Shown one piece after another: positions 1 through 8,918 of a DNA stretch of 64,000 nucleotides. The stretch's first letter is position 1; the number at the start of each line of letters is the position of its first letter. The translations under genes and the position numbers were made by a program. The notes under the pieces are model-generated. The model had not been told where the DNA came from. It did no database searches and worked only from the letters and a program-made list of their open reading frames with translations. Source of the stretch: Streptomyces hyaluromycini (lineage in GTDB: Bacteria; Actinomycetota; Actinomycetes; Streptomycetales; Streptomycetaceae); the NCBI RefSeq assembly GCF_002217755.1, contig NZ_BCFL01000017.1:648442-712441 (forward strand), written 5' to 3'.

Positions 1-1586
1 CCCACAACCGTGTGCGTCGGCCTCAGGTCCCGCAGTTCCTCGCCGGAGGCGTTCGCCGGGTCCCGGTCCCACACCGTGAAGTCCGCCCAGCGGCCCGGGG
101 TCAGGGTGCCGCGTACCCGGTCCTCGCCCGTCAGACGGGCCGCCTGGGTGGTGTGCAGGGCCACCGCCTCCTCGTACGAGATCGCGTGCTCGGGGCCCTT
201 CACGCCGATGACCGTCTGCCGTGTCGTCATGCCCCACACCGAGCGCATCGCGCCGAACTGGCCGACCGGGAAGTCGGAGCCCGCGCTGACCTGGGCGCCC
301 AGGTTGATCCAGCCGCGGGCCGGGAAGAGGCGGGCGACCCGTTCCGGGCCCCAGAAGACCTCCTCGACCTCGGCGGTGTCGTGCAGCAGCGGCTGCTGGA
401 TGGTGACGGGGATGCCGAGGGCGACGGCGCGGGCGCGCTGCTCGGGGCCGGCGAGGCCGCCGTGCTCCATGACCAGCGAGCCGGCGGGCAGGCCGGGGTT
501 GCGGTCCAGGACGCGTTCGTAGACGTCGAGGAGGGTGCGGACGGCGCGGTCGCCGTAGGCGTGGGTGCCGACCCGCCAGCCGCGCCGGACCACCGCCTCG
601 ACCGCCTCGACGAGCGCGTCCGGCTCCCAGATCAGCATCCCGGAGAAGGCGTGGTCACAGGCGTACGGCTGCTCGGTGGCGCCGGCCTCCAGGCCGCCGT
701 CGAGGCCGAACTTCACGCCCCACACCGACAGCCACGGGTCGGAGGTGTCGCGCCACTCCACCATGACGTCGAGCAGGTCCTCGACCTGGGCGGCGCTGGT
801 CATGCCGAGCGCCGAGACCAGCGCGCGCACCCTGGTGTGCAGCGCGCCCGCCGCACGGGCGGCCCGGAGCACCCGGTAGTCCTCGGGGGTGACCGCGCAG
901 TCGCGCACGGTGCCGATGCCGGTGGCGGCGTAGTCGCGGGAGGCGATCCGGAGTCCCTCGATGCGCTGGGCCCGGTCCGGGGCCGGGACCAGGTGCTCGA
1001 CCAGGTGCAGGGCGTTGTCGATCAGCCGGCCGTCCAGCCTGCCGTCGGCGCCGCGGCCGATGGTGCCGCCGGGCGGTACGGGGGTGTCCTCGGTGATGCC
1101 CGCGAGGCGCAGCGCGTAGCTGTTGACGACGTCGTTGTGGCCGCCGCGCTTGACCAGGACCGGGTGCCGGTCGGTGGCCGTGTCGAGTTCGGCCGCGGTG
1201 GGCATGCGGCGCTCGGCCAGGTTCAGTTCCTGCCAGTTGGTGGTGGTGCGGATCCACTCGCCCTCGGGAGTGACCGCGGCCCGCTGCCGGATCAGGTCCA
1301 GGAACTCGGGGATGGTGCGGGCCTGGTGGACGGGGACGTCCTGGGCGCCGAGCGCGGCGAAGATCATGTGGGTGTGGGTGTCGTCGAAGGCGGGCAGCAC
1401 GGTGGCGCCGGGCAGGTCGCGGACCTCGGTCCGCTCGGTCACCAGGTGGTCGAGGCCGTGCGGGTCGGCGGACACGGCCGCGATCCGGTCGCCGCGCACG
1501 GCCAGGGCCCGCTGCGGGGCCTGGCCGGGCACCAGGGTGTGCACCGCGCCTGCGCGGACCAGCAGGTCGGCTCCGTGGTCGGTCAT
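1..1586 (-). CDS. Amidohydrolase (YtcJ-like, Amidohydro_3), C-terminus cut by window edge
   Basis: The protein reads as a cyclic-amidohydrolase-superfamily metalloenzyme. The N-terminus has the small beta-sandwich lead-in, then DTHTHM near residue 70 supplies the first two metal-binding histidines. A HAYGD segment and SAGSDFPVG near the truncated end match late metal-site motifs of the YtcJ group. The substrate cannot be told; family members hydrolyse amides or amidines and many are uncharacterised. The ATG start at 1586 is preceded by GGGAGAAG at good spacing. About 528 codons are visible with no stop, so only the last few residues should be missing. There is no signal peptide, so it should be cytoplasmic. 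It runs the same way as the downstream-numbered XRE regulator, with about 170 bases between them. Confidence 0.9.
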   Translation of the reverse strand, partial: MTDHGADLLVRAGAVHTLVPGQAPQRALAVRGDRIAAVSADPHGLDHLVTERTEVRDLPGATVLPAFDDTHTHMIFAALGAQDVPVHQARTIPEFLDLIRQRAAVTPEGEWIRTTTNWQELNLAERRMPTAAELDTATDRHPVLVKRGGHNDVVNSYALRLAGITEDTPVPPGGTIGRGADGRLDGRLIDNALHLVEHLVPAPDRAQRIEGLRIASRDYAATGIGTVRDCAVTPEDYRVLRAARAAGALHTRVRALVSALGMTSAAQVEDLLDVMVEWRDTSDPWLSVWGVKFGLDGGLEAGATEQPYACDHAFSGMLIWEPDALVEAVEAVVRRGWRVGTHAYGDRAVRTLLDVYERVLDRNPGLPAGSLVMEHGGLAGPEQRARAVALGIPVTIQQPLLHDTAEVEEVFWGPERVARLFPARGWINLGAQVSAGSDFPVGQFGAMRSVWGMTTRQTVIGVKGPEHAISYEEAVALHTTQAARLTGEDRVRGTLTPGRWADFTVWDRDPANASGEELRDLRPTHTVV

Positions 1587-1753
1587 CGTCTTCTCCCTCA
1601 GCTCGCAGCGTCGCGAAGGTTTCGCTGACGAGACCGTTGTAGAAGCCGATCGGTGGTTCGCCGCCATATCGAGGGTGCGAGTGCAGGAAACACGCCATTC
1701 CCGCCGCCTCTCGCACGGATCATGCGACAGGCGGCGGAACGGAAAGGCCGGCC

Positions 1754-3097
1754 CTACAGCGGTGGCTGGGCCGGTGCCGGTCCCAGGGTCGTCGTGCCCG
1801 GGGCCGTACGGTGGCCGAGTCCGGTGCGGTACGCGTCCAGGGCCGCCTCCACCCGGCCGGTGCGGCGCAGCAGGTCGCCCAGCAGGCGGCACAGGTCCGC
1901 CAGGTCGCCCGCCGCGCCCGCCCGCTCCAGCAGACTCAGCGCCCGTACGTAGTGCTCCTCTGCCGCCTCCGTGTCCCTGGCGTCCTCGGCGATGATGCCG
2001 AGCAGCCGGTGCGCGGCGGCCGAGTGGACCGCGCCGCGCTCGGAGGAGAAGTCGCCGAGCACGTCGTGCAGCAGCTCGGCGGCCTCGTCGGACTTGCCCC
2101 GGCGGTGCAGGACGTCGGCGAGCTCGACCGCCGCCTGGCTGCGGTACAGGGCGGCGCGGGTCTCCGACAGCATCGCGAGGGCCTCCCGCAACTCGCTTTC
2201 CGCACGCTCCAGTTCGCCGTTCTGGGCGTAGACGTAGCCGCGCATCCAGTGGCAGTTGGCGAGTTCGGTACGGAGCTTGAGCTGGCGGTACAGCTCGGCG
2301 GCCTTGCCCAGGGAGGCGTCGGCCTCGGCGACCCGGCCCTCGGCGAGCAGGGTGCGGGCGACGGAGCGGTGCATCCGGGCGATCAGCGCGGGGTCGCCGG
2401 CCTGCGGGGCGAGGGCGAGGGCGAGTTCGGCGGCCTGGGCGGCGCGGGCGTGGGCGCCCATGTCCATGTACGGGCCGATGGCGGAGGCGTAGAGGAGCAG
2501 GAGGGCGTCGGGGTCGTGCAGGCCGCTGCGGTTCAGTTCGTCGAGTGTGGTCTCAAGGAGGTAGACGGCGTAACGGAGTTCACCCGCGAGGTAGTGGCTG
2601 ACCGCCCGGCCGCGGATCGCCGGGACGCGCACCGGCAGCGGTTCGTCGGCCGTCCACAGCTCGGCCCGCTCGAAGAACTCCCTGGCCTGCCCCAGCTCAC
2701 CGGTGTCCAGGGCGCATTCGCCCATCCCGAGCAGCGCGGTGGCCTGCTCGACGGCGAGCCCGTGCGCCTCCGCCTCCTCGAAGAGGGCGGCGTACTGGGC
2801 CGCGGCCGTCTCGGCCTCGCCGGTGGCCAGGGTGCGCTGTGCCTCGGTGAGCCGCAGCCTCAGGTCGGTGGCGAGGTGCGCGGGGCGCCCGCTGGCCAGC
2901 TCCTCGAAGCCGACGCCGAGCCGGCCCGCGATGTGCCGCAGCGCCTCGTCGGAGGCCCGCACCCGCCCGGCCTCCAGCGTGGAGATGTACGCGGGCGTGT
3001 AGGCCGGTTCGGCCAACTGCCGCTGGGTCAGCCCCCGCTCGGTGCGCAGTTGCTGCACCCGCCGCCCGATGGTCTCCGGATCGTCCCGTTCCTGCAT
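1754..3097 (-). CDS. XRE-family HTH regulator with TPR-like repeats
   Basis: The 447-residue protein starts with an XRE helix-turn-helix (about residues 8-65; QRQLAEPAYTPAYISTLEAG covers the recognition region). It continues as a long alpha-helical array of TPR-like units (about 80-430) with repeated Ala/Glu/Leu-rich helices. This architecture is common in Streptomyces, where the TPR part is thought to sense a peptide or a partner protein. It is a cytoplasmic transcription factor with an unknown ligand. The ATG at 3097 has no strong Shine-Dalgarno sequence, so the start is less certain than the frame. The gene diverges from a short secreted ORF at 3210, so the 112 bases between them probably hold both promoters. 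Confidence 0.88.
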   Translation of the reverse strand: MQERDDPETIGRRVQQLRTERGLTQRQLAEPAYTPAYISTLEAGRVRASDEALRHIAGRLGVGFEELASGRPAHLATDLRLRLTEAQRTLATGEAETAAAQYAALFEEAEAHGLAVEQATALLGMGECALDTGELGQAREFFERAELWTADEPLPVRVPAIRGRAVSHYLAGELRYAVYLLETTLDELNRSGLHDPDALLLLYASAIGPYMDMGAHARAAQAAELALALAPQAGDPALIARMHRSVARTLLAEGRVAEADASLGKAAELYRQLKLRTELANCHWMRGYVYAQNGELERAESELREALAMLSETRAALYRSQAAVELADVLHRRGKSDEAAELLHDVLGDFSSERGAVHSAAAHRLLGIIAEDARDTEAAEEHYVRALSLLERAGAAGDLADLCRLLGDLLRRTGRVEAALDAYRTGLGHRTAPGTTTLGPAPAQPPL

Positions 3098-3209
3098 CTT
3101 GCCAATACCCCCAACTCCCCCTGGACCCCTTGCCGTTGCGCTCTGCCAACCCCTAGGTTAAACCGCGAATTAAACGTGCTTAACCCGCCCCTGTTGTTGC
3201 GAGGTCGCC

Positions 3210-3395
3210 GTGCCCGGACGCACATCCGCACGCCCCACCGCAAGCCCCACTGCACGTTACGCCCGCGGTATAGCGGCAGCCGTCATTGCCGTGGCCGCAC
3301 TTATCACCGCCGCCAACGCCGGCCCGGCCAGAGCGACGGACAGCTCCCCCGGGTCCCCGGCCGCGGCGACCGCCCGGCACACCGCCGGCCACTAG
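3210..3395 (+). CDS. Small secreted or membrane-anchored peptide (hypothetical)
   Basis: This is a 61-codon ORF with a GTG start. The product has a basic N-terminus, then a hydrophobic stretch (AAAVIAVAALITAANAG, about residues 21-37) and an ARA-type cleavage context, then a short Ala/Thr/Ser/Gly-rich tail. It looks like a signal peptide with almost no mature protein. No family is recognised. Support comes from the signal-peptide pattern, its position between a divergent regulator and a very strong terminator 45 bases after its stop, and GC-rich codon thirds. It could be a small exported peptide controlled by the neighbouring XRE/TPR regulator, but that is inference. It may also be non-coding. 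Confidence 0.45.
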   Translation: MPGRTSARPTASPTARYARGIAAAVIAVAALITAANAGPARATDSSPGSPAAATARHTAGH

Positions 3396-3440
3396 GAGCC
3401 TGCCCCGCGCCACCAGGCCACCCCCCCCACCCCACGATCG

Positions 3441-3475
3441 CCCCCGGCGGGACCCTCCCCCTGTCCCGCCGGGGG
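3441..3475 (+). terminator. Strong hairpin terminator
   Basis: The arms CCCCCGGCGGGA (3441-3452) and TCCCGCCGGGGG (3464-3475) pair perfectly over 12 bases around an 11-base loop and are followed by CTTTT. It ends transcription from the small secreted ORF and insulates the NPP1 gene. Confidence 0.85.
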
Positions 3476-3668
3476 CTTTTCCGCTGTGTACGCACGTTGA
3501 TCAGTTCCGCGAATTGCCGCCCCCTGTTTGACAGAAAGCCCTTCCATTGAACTCTCAACTTGCCAGTCTTGGTCTCCACCCGGATGTCATGTCCGGGACG
3601 AAAAGGACCGTACCAACGGACCGCGTCAACGCACACACGCACCCCGGACCGTCGACTGGAGCCCCCCG

Positions 3669-4433
3669 ATGTCCCGAACCAGGACCCGCCGCCTCGGCCG
3701 AGCCGCCGCCGTCGCGGGCAGCGCCGCCGCGCTCACCCTCGCCCTCCCCTTCAGCGCCTCCGCCGGCGTGCTCCAGAACCTCCCGGAGAACGCGACCACG
3801 TTCCAGAAGTTCTTCGAGCCGCTGTACGACTACGACACGGACAGCTGCTACCCCGCCGCCGCCATCGACCCCGACGGCAACCTCAACGGCGGCCTGAAGC
3901 CGACCGGTTCCGTCACCGGCAGCTGCCGCACCGGCCATCTCGACCACGCCAACACCTACTCGCGGGCCAAGTGCAACAACGGCTGGTGCGGGATCATCTA
4001 CGCCAGCTACTTCGAGAAGGACGAGGCCTCCCCGGGCATCGGGCACCGCCACGACTGGGAGTGCATCGTCGTCTGGGTCAAGCAGGGCGCCGACTACCCG
4101 TCGTACCTGTCCGCCTCCCAGCACGGCGACTTCGAGACCGAGGCGGTCGCCGACGTCCCGATGAGCAGCCAGCGCGTCCAGGTCGTCTACCACAAGGACG
4201 GTCTGAGCACCCACGACTTCCGGTTCGCCAAGTGGGGCGAGACCCCGGAGAACGACGACGCCGCCTGGCACCAGGAGAACCTGCTCACCTGGGACAACAT
4301 GGTCTCCAACCTGCGCGACATCCTGAACGCCTCCGACTGGGGCGACGCGAACTTCCCGCTCCAGGACGCCAAGTTCGACGACCACCTCAACAAGGCCAAG
4401 CCGAGCGCGATCACGTTCGACGCGTACGCCTGA
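3669..4433 (+). CDS. NPP1 family (necrosis-inducing-like) secreted protein
   Basis: The 254-residue protein has a twin-arginine-rich signal region (residues 1-32, ending ASA) and then a compact secreted domain. The heptapeptide GHRHDWE at about residues 125-131 is the hallmark of the NPP1/NLP family and supplies the divalent-metal ligands. Two Cys pairs (SCYP/SCRT and CNNGWC) could form disulfides. Family members in plant-associated microbes bind plant sphingolipids and lyse membranes, but soil Streptomyces homologues have no proven role. The ATG at 3669 was chosen because the signal peptide begins there; the frame stays open upstream but loses protein-like composition. A short inverted repeat (CCCGGA and TCCGGG, around 3580-3598) lies in the leader. 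Confidence 0.92.
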   Translation: MSRTRTRRLGRAAAVAGSAAALTLALPFSASAGVLQNLPENATTFQKFFEPLYDYDTDSCYPAAAIDPDGNLNGGLKPTGSVTGSCRTGHLDHANTYSRAKCNNGWCGIIYASYFEKDEASPGIGHRHDWECIVVWVKQGADYPSYLSASQHGDFETEAVADVPMSSQRVQVVYHKDGLSTHDFRFAKWGETPENDDAAWHQENLLTWDNMVSNLRDILNASDWGDANFPLQDAKFDDHLNKAKPSAITFDAYA

Positions 4434-4535
4434 CCCGGCCGGCGGTCCGGCGGCGAGGCGTTCTCGCGAATGCCTCGCCATGCCGGGAAGCGGCGGTCCG
4501 CGACACCGGGGTCGCGCCGTTCGTCATGAGTGTCC

Positions 4536-4651
4536 AAGCGGGTCCGGCGAAGCGCCCTGAAGGGGCGCGGGGAACTGCGCGACCAGCCACGACGGCGCCG
4601 CAGACGGCAGACGGCAGACGGCACATCGCGGCACTTACAGCGGAGCGCCTA
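4536..4651. repeat. Dispersed Streptomyces repeat, family A copy 1, with 7-bp tandem units
   Basis: The stretch contains the hairpin GCGCCC/GGGCGC (4552-4568), the core GGGGAACTGCGCGACCAGCC, then three tandem AGACGGC units, and it ends exactly at the stop codon of the minus-strand gene at 4649. Nearly the same sequence recurs at 37582-37726 with four AGACGGC units, again ending at a stop codon. The core also occurs inverted at 43109-43180. It probably acts as a 3' end structure for the convergent genes here. Confidence 0.85.
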
Positions 4652-5707
4652 GTTGGTCTGGAGCTGCCGCAGGTGCTGCTGGACATGGTCCAGGGCGCCT
4701 TCCCGGCGGCCCGGCACCCTGAGTCTCAGCTCCGCGAGCACAGGGCCGAGTTCACGGGCCCGGGCCGCGTCCTTGATGGCGCCCCACTGGTGGTGGGCCC
4801 GGTCCACGGCCGCCTCCACGGCCGGTGCGTCGGCCGGCTGCCCGGCGCCCAGCCGTGCGCCGGCGACGGTCAGCCAGGTACGGCAACTGCGCGCCGCGTC
4901 CCCCGCGAACATCGCCAGATCGGCCCGTACCTCCGACCAGTGCAGGGCGTCCTCGGAAGCCGGCCCGTGCACCCGCGCCGCCGCCCGCTCCCACCGCACG
5001 GCCAGTTCGTCGGCCTCGGCGTACCGCCCCGCCCGGACGGCGGCGCTGATGGCGTCATGCGGATCGGAGCCGTCGTGCCGGGTCCGCGAGCTGAGCAGGA
5101 TGTTCGTGGCCGCCTCGGCACCCAGCCGCGCCAGCACCTGCTGATGCAGCTCCTCCATGGCCGGCCGGTGCCCACTGCGCAACACGGTCGCCACGGCCTT
5201 CATGTACGACGGCGAGGCGACCTCCCGGCGAGCGGGCGGAGGTGCGACACGGCCGTGCACGGCGTTGTTGCGCCCTGAGTCGAGGGGCGTGGTGAGCAGG
5301 TACCGCCAGGTCTCGGGATCCGCGTGCAGGTCGACGACCAGGGTGGTGGCACCGGGCGGGCGCAGCCGCAGCTCCTCGCGGATCCAGTGCCAGGGCACGC
5401 CGGTGTAGCGGACGGTCGCCGCAGTGGTGCGGGCGAGCGCCAGGTGCGGCAGATGCTGCTTGCGGTCCAGGTGCAGCTGGCCGGTGACGAAGACGGTGAG
5501 CGGGCCGGGGGCGGCCGCGGCGGCCCGCAGCCGGGTGAGGACGGCCTGCGGCTCCAGGGGGTCGGCGAGTTCGACGACGTTGGCCGTGTCGGTGCCGGAG
5601 AGTATCGCCGGGGCGACGGCGGCCAGTACGGGGAGCACGGAGGCGGCGTCCACGAGACGCCCCTTGCCGATCGGCGAGGCCGCGAGCAGCAGCACGGTTC
5701 CGGGCAT
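4649..5707 (-). CDS. Conserved hypothetical protein, possible caspase-like N-terminal fold
   Basis: The protein has 352 residues and no signal peptide or membrane segment. The N-terminal 150 residues alternate beta strands and helices. A segment LTVFVTGQLHLD and a later TTLVVDLHAD resemble the strand ends of caspase-like or Rossmann-type folds, but I cannot see a clear His-Cys dyad. The C-terminal half is helical and TPR-like. No function is assigned. The start at 5707 (MPGT) is preferred over one 30 bases upstream because AAAGGGAGGGG lies just before it. The stop codon abuts the dispersed repeat at 4536-4651. The SpoIIE phosphatase gene lies 90 bases upstream in the same direction, so co-transcription is possible. 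Confidence 0.75.
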   Translation of the reverse strand: MPGTVLLLAASPIGKGRLVDAASVLPVLAAVAPAILSGTDTANVVELADPLEPQAVLTRLRAAAAAPGPLTVFVTGQLHLDRKQHLPHLALARTTAATVRYTGVPWHWIREELRLRPPGATTLVVDLHADPETWRYLLTTPLDSGRNNAVHGRVAPPPARREVASPSYMKAVATVLRSGHRPAMEELHQQVLARLGAEAATNILLSSRTRHDGSDPHDAISAAVRAGRYAEADELAVRWERAAARVHGPASEDALHWSEVRADLAMFAGDAARSCRTWLTVAGARLGAGQPADAPAVEAAVDRAHHQWGAIKDAARARELGPVLAELRLRVPGRREGALDHVQQHLRQLQTN

Positions 5708-5796
5708 CGGCCCCTCCCTTTTGTTCCCCAGGATCACTCGGGTCAGACCAGCACGTTATCCGCTGCGCCTGCAAAGCGGGCGGCTTGGACGGTCCG

Positions 5797-6984
5797 TCAC
5801 CCCGGGTGCACCGGACCCGAGGAGGTTCGGCGTACCGCGAAGACCGTGGTGTCGTCGGCCAGGCGGCCGCGGCTGTGCCGCATGACGCTGTCCCGGACCC
5901 GGGCGACCAGACGGGCGGGGTCGGCCGTGCGCGGGTCGGCGCTCACCTCACGGACCAGCTGGTCCGTGAGGTCGTAGAACCTCCCGTGCGCGTCCCGGGC
6001 TTCGGTGACGCCGTCCGTGGTGATGAGGAGGGTCTCGTCCGGGGCCAGGGTGACGGTCAGGGTCGGCGGAGGACCGGTGCCGGGGGCCAGGTCGGCCATT
6101 CCCAACGGGAGTCCGTCACCCGGCGGCAGAGAGCGCACGCCCGCCGGTCCCACCGCGAGCGGCGGCTCGTGGCCGAAGTTGACCACCTCCACGGTGTCCG
6201 GGACCCCCGGCGGGAACCCCAGCAGCACCGCCGTCGCGAAGCGGTCGCCGTCGTCGCGGCCCAGCGCCACCGTGTGGCGCCGGTGCCGGACCATCCGGGT
6301 CTCCAGCCGCTCGGCCACCGTCGCCAGGTCCCGTTCGTGGTACCCGGCCTCACGGAACGTCCCCAGCAGCGCCGCCGCCGTCTCCACCGCCCCCAGCCCC
6401 TTGCCCTGGACGTCCCCGACCAGCACCCGCGTACCGTACAGCCCCGGCTGGATGTCGTAGAAGTCGCCGCCCACCCGGGCCTGGGTGTCGGCGGCGAGAT
6501 ACACCGCCGCGTGGTCGAGGCCGGCCCACCCCGGCGGCAGCGGCCGCAGCACGGTACGCCGGGTCGTCTCGGCGATGTCCCGCATGTGCAGCATCCGCCG
6601 TTCGCCGTTCCTGCGGACCGCGCAGGCGAGAATGGCCAGCAGCCCGGCGAAGGCGACCAGGATGAAGCCGGGCAGCCCGGCCTGGTACTGGTGGGGCCAG
6701 GCGCTGTCCACGGCGACGTAGTCGAGGACCGTCAGCACCGCGAAGACCGCAGTCGCGAAGACCCCGCAGACCGCCGCCGCGATACCGGGGACCAGGACGA
6801 TCCAGGAGATGATCCGGAACCGCTCCGTGGTGTTGAGGTCGACCGCCGTGATCCCGGCGAGCAGCAGCAGCGGCGCCACCCACGCGATGCTCCGGCCCCT
6901 GGCCCGCAGCAGCTCCTGCCACCGCCGCAGGGCCTGGTGGTCGGTCACGAGAGTCAGGAAAACACGGGCGGGGACGCACCGCAC
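5797..6984 (-). CDS. Membrane-anchored SpoIIE-type PP2C serine/threonine phosphatase
   Basis: The N-terminal 130 residues hold about four hydrophobic segments (for example WVAPLLLLAGITAV, WIVLVPGIAAAVCG and PGFILVAFAGLLAILAC). The rest is a SpoIIE/PP2C phosphatase domain with VGGDFYD, VGDVQGKG, a GHEPP segment and the final ADDTTVF carrying the metal-binding aspartates. These enzymes usually dephosphorylate anti-sigma-factor antagonists in Streptomyces. No anti-sigma kinase or antagonist gene lies nearby, so the partner is encoded elsewhere. The start is uncertain: GTG at 6984 and GTG at 6948 are both possible and neither has a good ribosome binding site. Confidence 0.88.
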   Translation of the reverse strand: MRCVPARVFLTLVTDHQALRRWQELLRARGRSIAWVAPLLLLAGITAVDLNTTERFRIISWIVLVPGIAAAVCGVFATAVFAVLTVLDYVAVDSAWPHQYQAGLPGFILVAFAGLLAILACAVRRNGERRMLHMRDIAETTRRTVLRPLPPGWAGLDHAAVYLAADTQARVGGDFYDIQPGLYGTRVLVGDVQGKGLGAVETAAALLGTFREAGYHERDLATVAERLETRMVRHRRHTVALGRDDGDRFATAVLLGFPPGVPDTVEVVNFGHEPPLAVGPAGVRSLPPGDGLPLGMADLAPGTGPPPTLTVTLAPDETLLITTDGVTEARDAHGRFYDLTDQLVREVSADPRTADPARLVARVRDSVMRHSRGRLADDTTVFAVRRTSSGPVHPG

Positions 6985-7080
6985 GTCGTACGGGACGCGG
7001 AATCCCGTACCGACCGACTTGCCAGGGGGTGGCCGCAGGTGTGCTCTGGAGGGTGGGGGCGAGGAGAGAGGAGCACGCTC

Positions 7081-7521
7081 ATGGCTCAAGCGGCACCCAC
7101 GTCCGGCGGTATGCCCCGGAGCGGCCGTACGCCCGACGTGTTCAGCGCACAGGTGCACGCCAGGGCCCGGGTGGCCATACCGATCGTGACCGGGCTGATC
7201 TACGGCTACTGGGCCGCGGCCAACCGGCGCAGCGGCGGGCCCATCACCGGCTGGAACCTGCTGTTCGGCTTCCTGACCGCGCTCGGCTTCGCGGTGGTGC
7301 TGTACGCCATGCTGGCCTATGCCCCACGGCTGCCGCGGGAGCTGCACGCGCTGGTGTGGACGGCCTTCATGGGTATCGCCTTCGGCTTCCTGTACAGCCA
7401 GAGCGGCGACTCGATCCTGCGGTCCATCGGCATGTCGCTGGCGATCGCGGCAGTGACGTTCATCCTGATGTTCTACCGGTTCTACACGCACGAGGACGCG
7501 GCCGGACACCGTATCCGGTAG
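7081..7521 (+). CDS. Small four-helix membrane protein (hypothetical)
   Basis: This is a 146-residue protein. After a 28-residue hydrophilic head there are four hydrophobic segments: AIPIVTGLIYGYWAA, LLFGFLTALGFAVVLYAML, LVWTAFMGIAFGFLY and MSLAIAAVTFILMFYRFY. A short charged C-terminus follows. The start ATG at 7081 has GAGGAGAGAGGAG upstream. I do not recognise a named family; similar short integral membrane proteins are frequent in Streptomyces. It is transcribed divergently from the SpoIIE phosphatase, with about 100 bases between the genes. Confidence 0.8.
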   Translation: MAQAAPTSGGMPRSGRTPDVFSAQVHARARVAIPIVTGLIYGYWAAANRRSGGPITGWNLLFGFLTALGFAVVLYAMLAYAPRLPRELHALVWTAFMGIAFGFLYSQSGDSILRSIGMSLAIAAVTFILMFYRFYTHEDAAGHRIR

Positions 7522-7548
7522 CGGCGCAGCCCGGCGTGCACCGCGTAC

Positions 7549-7583
7549 GCGTGGGCCCCGGCCCCCATGGCCGGGGCCCACGC
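7549..7583 (+). terminator. Hairpin terminator
   Basis: GCGTGGGCCCCGGCC (7549-7563) pairs with GGCCGGGGCCCACGC (7569-7583) across a 5-base loop, 27 bases after the stop of the small membrane protein. It is followed by a pyrimidine-rich stretch with CCCCTTTTCCCC. The rest of the gap up to 7842 shows no further gene or clear motif. Confidence 0.8.
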
Positions 7584-7842
7584 GTTCCCCTTTTCCCCTC
7601 ACCTGTCGCCGGGGGCCGCTGCGGGCACCCGGCGACGTTCCTGCGCAACCGCTCCGGTCGTGCCGCTCCCAGACCAGGAAACACCCGTTCGGGTCAACCC
7701 TCCACCGGAGCCCGGCGCCCCAAGGGTTTCCGGGCGGGCCGGGGCCGTCGTAGCGCCCGTTCGGCTTGACCTGCGCCCCGCGATGCCCCCGAATGCAGTC
7801 ACACCGCTCGCCTGACCGGCCCTCAGGGGCTTGCCTGGAAGC

Positions 7843-8805
7843 GTGCCCCCAGTGCCTCCCCGGCCCGCGCCGCCCTCACGCCTTCGGGGCGTCCTGTCGG
7901 CCGTGCTGATCGCGCTGGCCTGCCTGCTGCTGCCGTTCGGCGCGCTCGCGGCCTGGGCGGCGTACGGGCTGGCGGACACCGGACAGTACGTCAGCACGAT
8001 GGCACCGCTGGCCGACGACCCGGATGTCCGGGACGCCGTGGCGGACACCGTCGGCGACGGCATCATGCGCGAGGTGGACGTCGGCCTGCCGATGCGGGGC
8101 ACGGTGGCGCCGTTCGTGCGCGAGGCGGTCCGTTCCTTCACCCAGACCCGGGCGTTCCGGCTGGCCTGGGACGCCGGCAACCGGGCCACCCACGACGCCG
8201 TGCTGCGCGCGCTCCAGGGCGAGCGCGAGGAGCCCGTGACCGTCGACCTCGCCCCGGTCACCGCCCAGGTCAAGGACCAGCTCACCCAGGACCATGTGCC
8301 GCTCGCGGCCCGTATCCCGGTCCAGCACACGGCGGTCGCCGTACTCCCGGCCGCCGAACTGGACCAGCTCCGGAAGGGGTTCCACGTGCTCGAAGTCGCC
8401 GGCTTCTGGCTTCCCGTCGCGGCCGTCGTCTTCGCGGCCGGCGGCATCGCCCTCGCCGTCCGCCGCCGCCGCGCGGTCACGGCGACCGCGCTGGGCACGG
8501 CCCTGGGCGGCGGCCTGCTCGGCCTCGCCCTCTCGGCCGGCCGCCGGCTCACCCTGGCCGACCTGCCGCCGGACGTCTCGCACCCGGCCGCGGCCGCCGT
8601 CTACGACGCCCTGACGTCCACCCTCCGCACGGTCTCCTGGCTGCTCCTGGCCCTGGGCCTGACGGTGGCCGCGGTGGCCTGGACCGGCGGACGCCTGCGC
8701 CGGTCCAAGCGTGCGGAGGCGCGGCAGGCGGCCGCCGGCACAGCCGATTCCGCGTCCCTCAGGGCCGATTCACAGACTCCTGACCAGAACATGCCAGTCA
8801 TGTAA
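7843..8805 (+). CDS. Integral membrane protein (hypothetical)
   Basis: The protein has about 320 residues. One transmembrane helix lies near the N-terminus (AVLIALACLLLPFGALAAW) and is followed by a roughly 145-residue extracytoplasmic region. Three hydrophobic segments then cluster at the C-terminal end (LPVAAVVFAAGGIALAV, ALGTALGGGLLGLAL, LLLALGLTVAAVAW). This layout is that of a common actinobacterial membrane protein of unknown function. GTG at 7843 was chosen over TTG at 7831 because GTG is the more usual start; the difference is four residues. The next gene, a secreted phosphatase, starts 113 bases later on the same strand. Confidence 0.78.
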   Translation: MPPVPPRPAPPSRLRGVLSAVLIALACLLLPFGALAAWAAYGLADTGQYVSTMAPLADDPDVRDAVADTVGDGIMREVDVGLPMRGTVAPFVREAVRSFTQTRAFRLAWDAGNRATHDAVLRALQGEREEPVTVDLAPVTAQVKDQLTQDHVPLAARIPVQHTAVAVLPAAELDQLRKGFHVLEVAGFWLPVAAVVFAAGGIALAVRRRRAVTATALGTALGGGLLGLALSAGRRLTLADLPPDVSHPAAAAVYDALTSTLRTVSWLLLALGLTVAAVAWTGGRLRRSKRAEARQAAAGTADSASLRADSQTPDQNMPVM

Positions 8806-8918
8806 CCGGCTGCTTCTCCAGGGGTCACCCGGCGGGCGCCCCGGCCGACCACCGTGGCGGAACGACGGCCACCGGTACGGAACACCGGCGGCCGACGTGA
8901 GCTGAGGAGCCCCCACCG

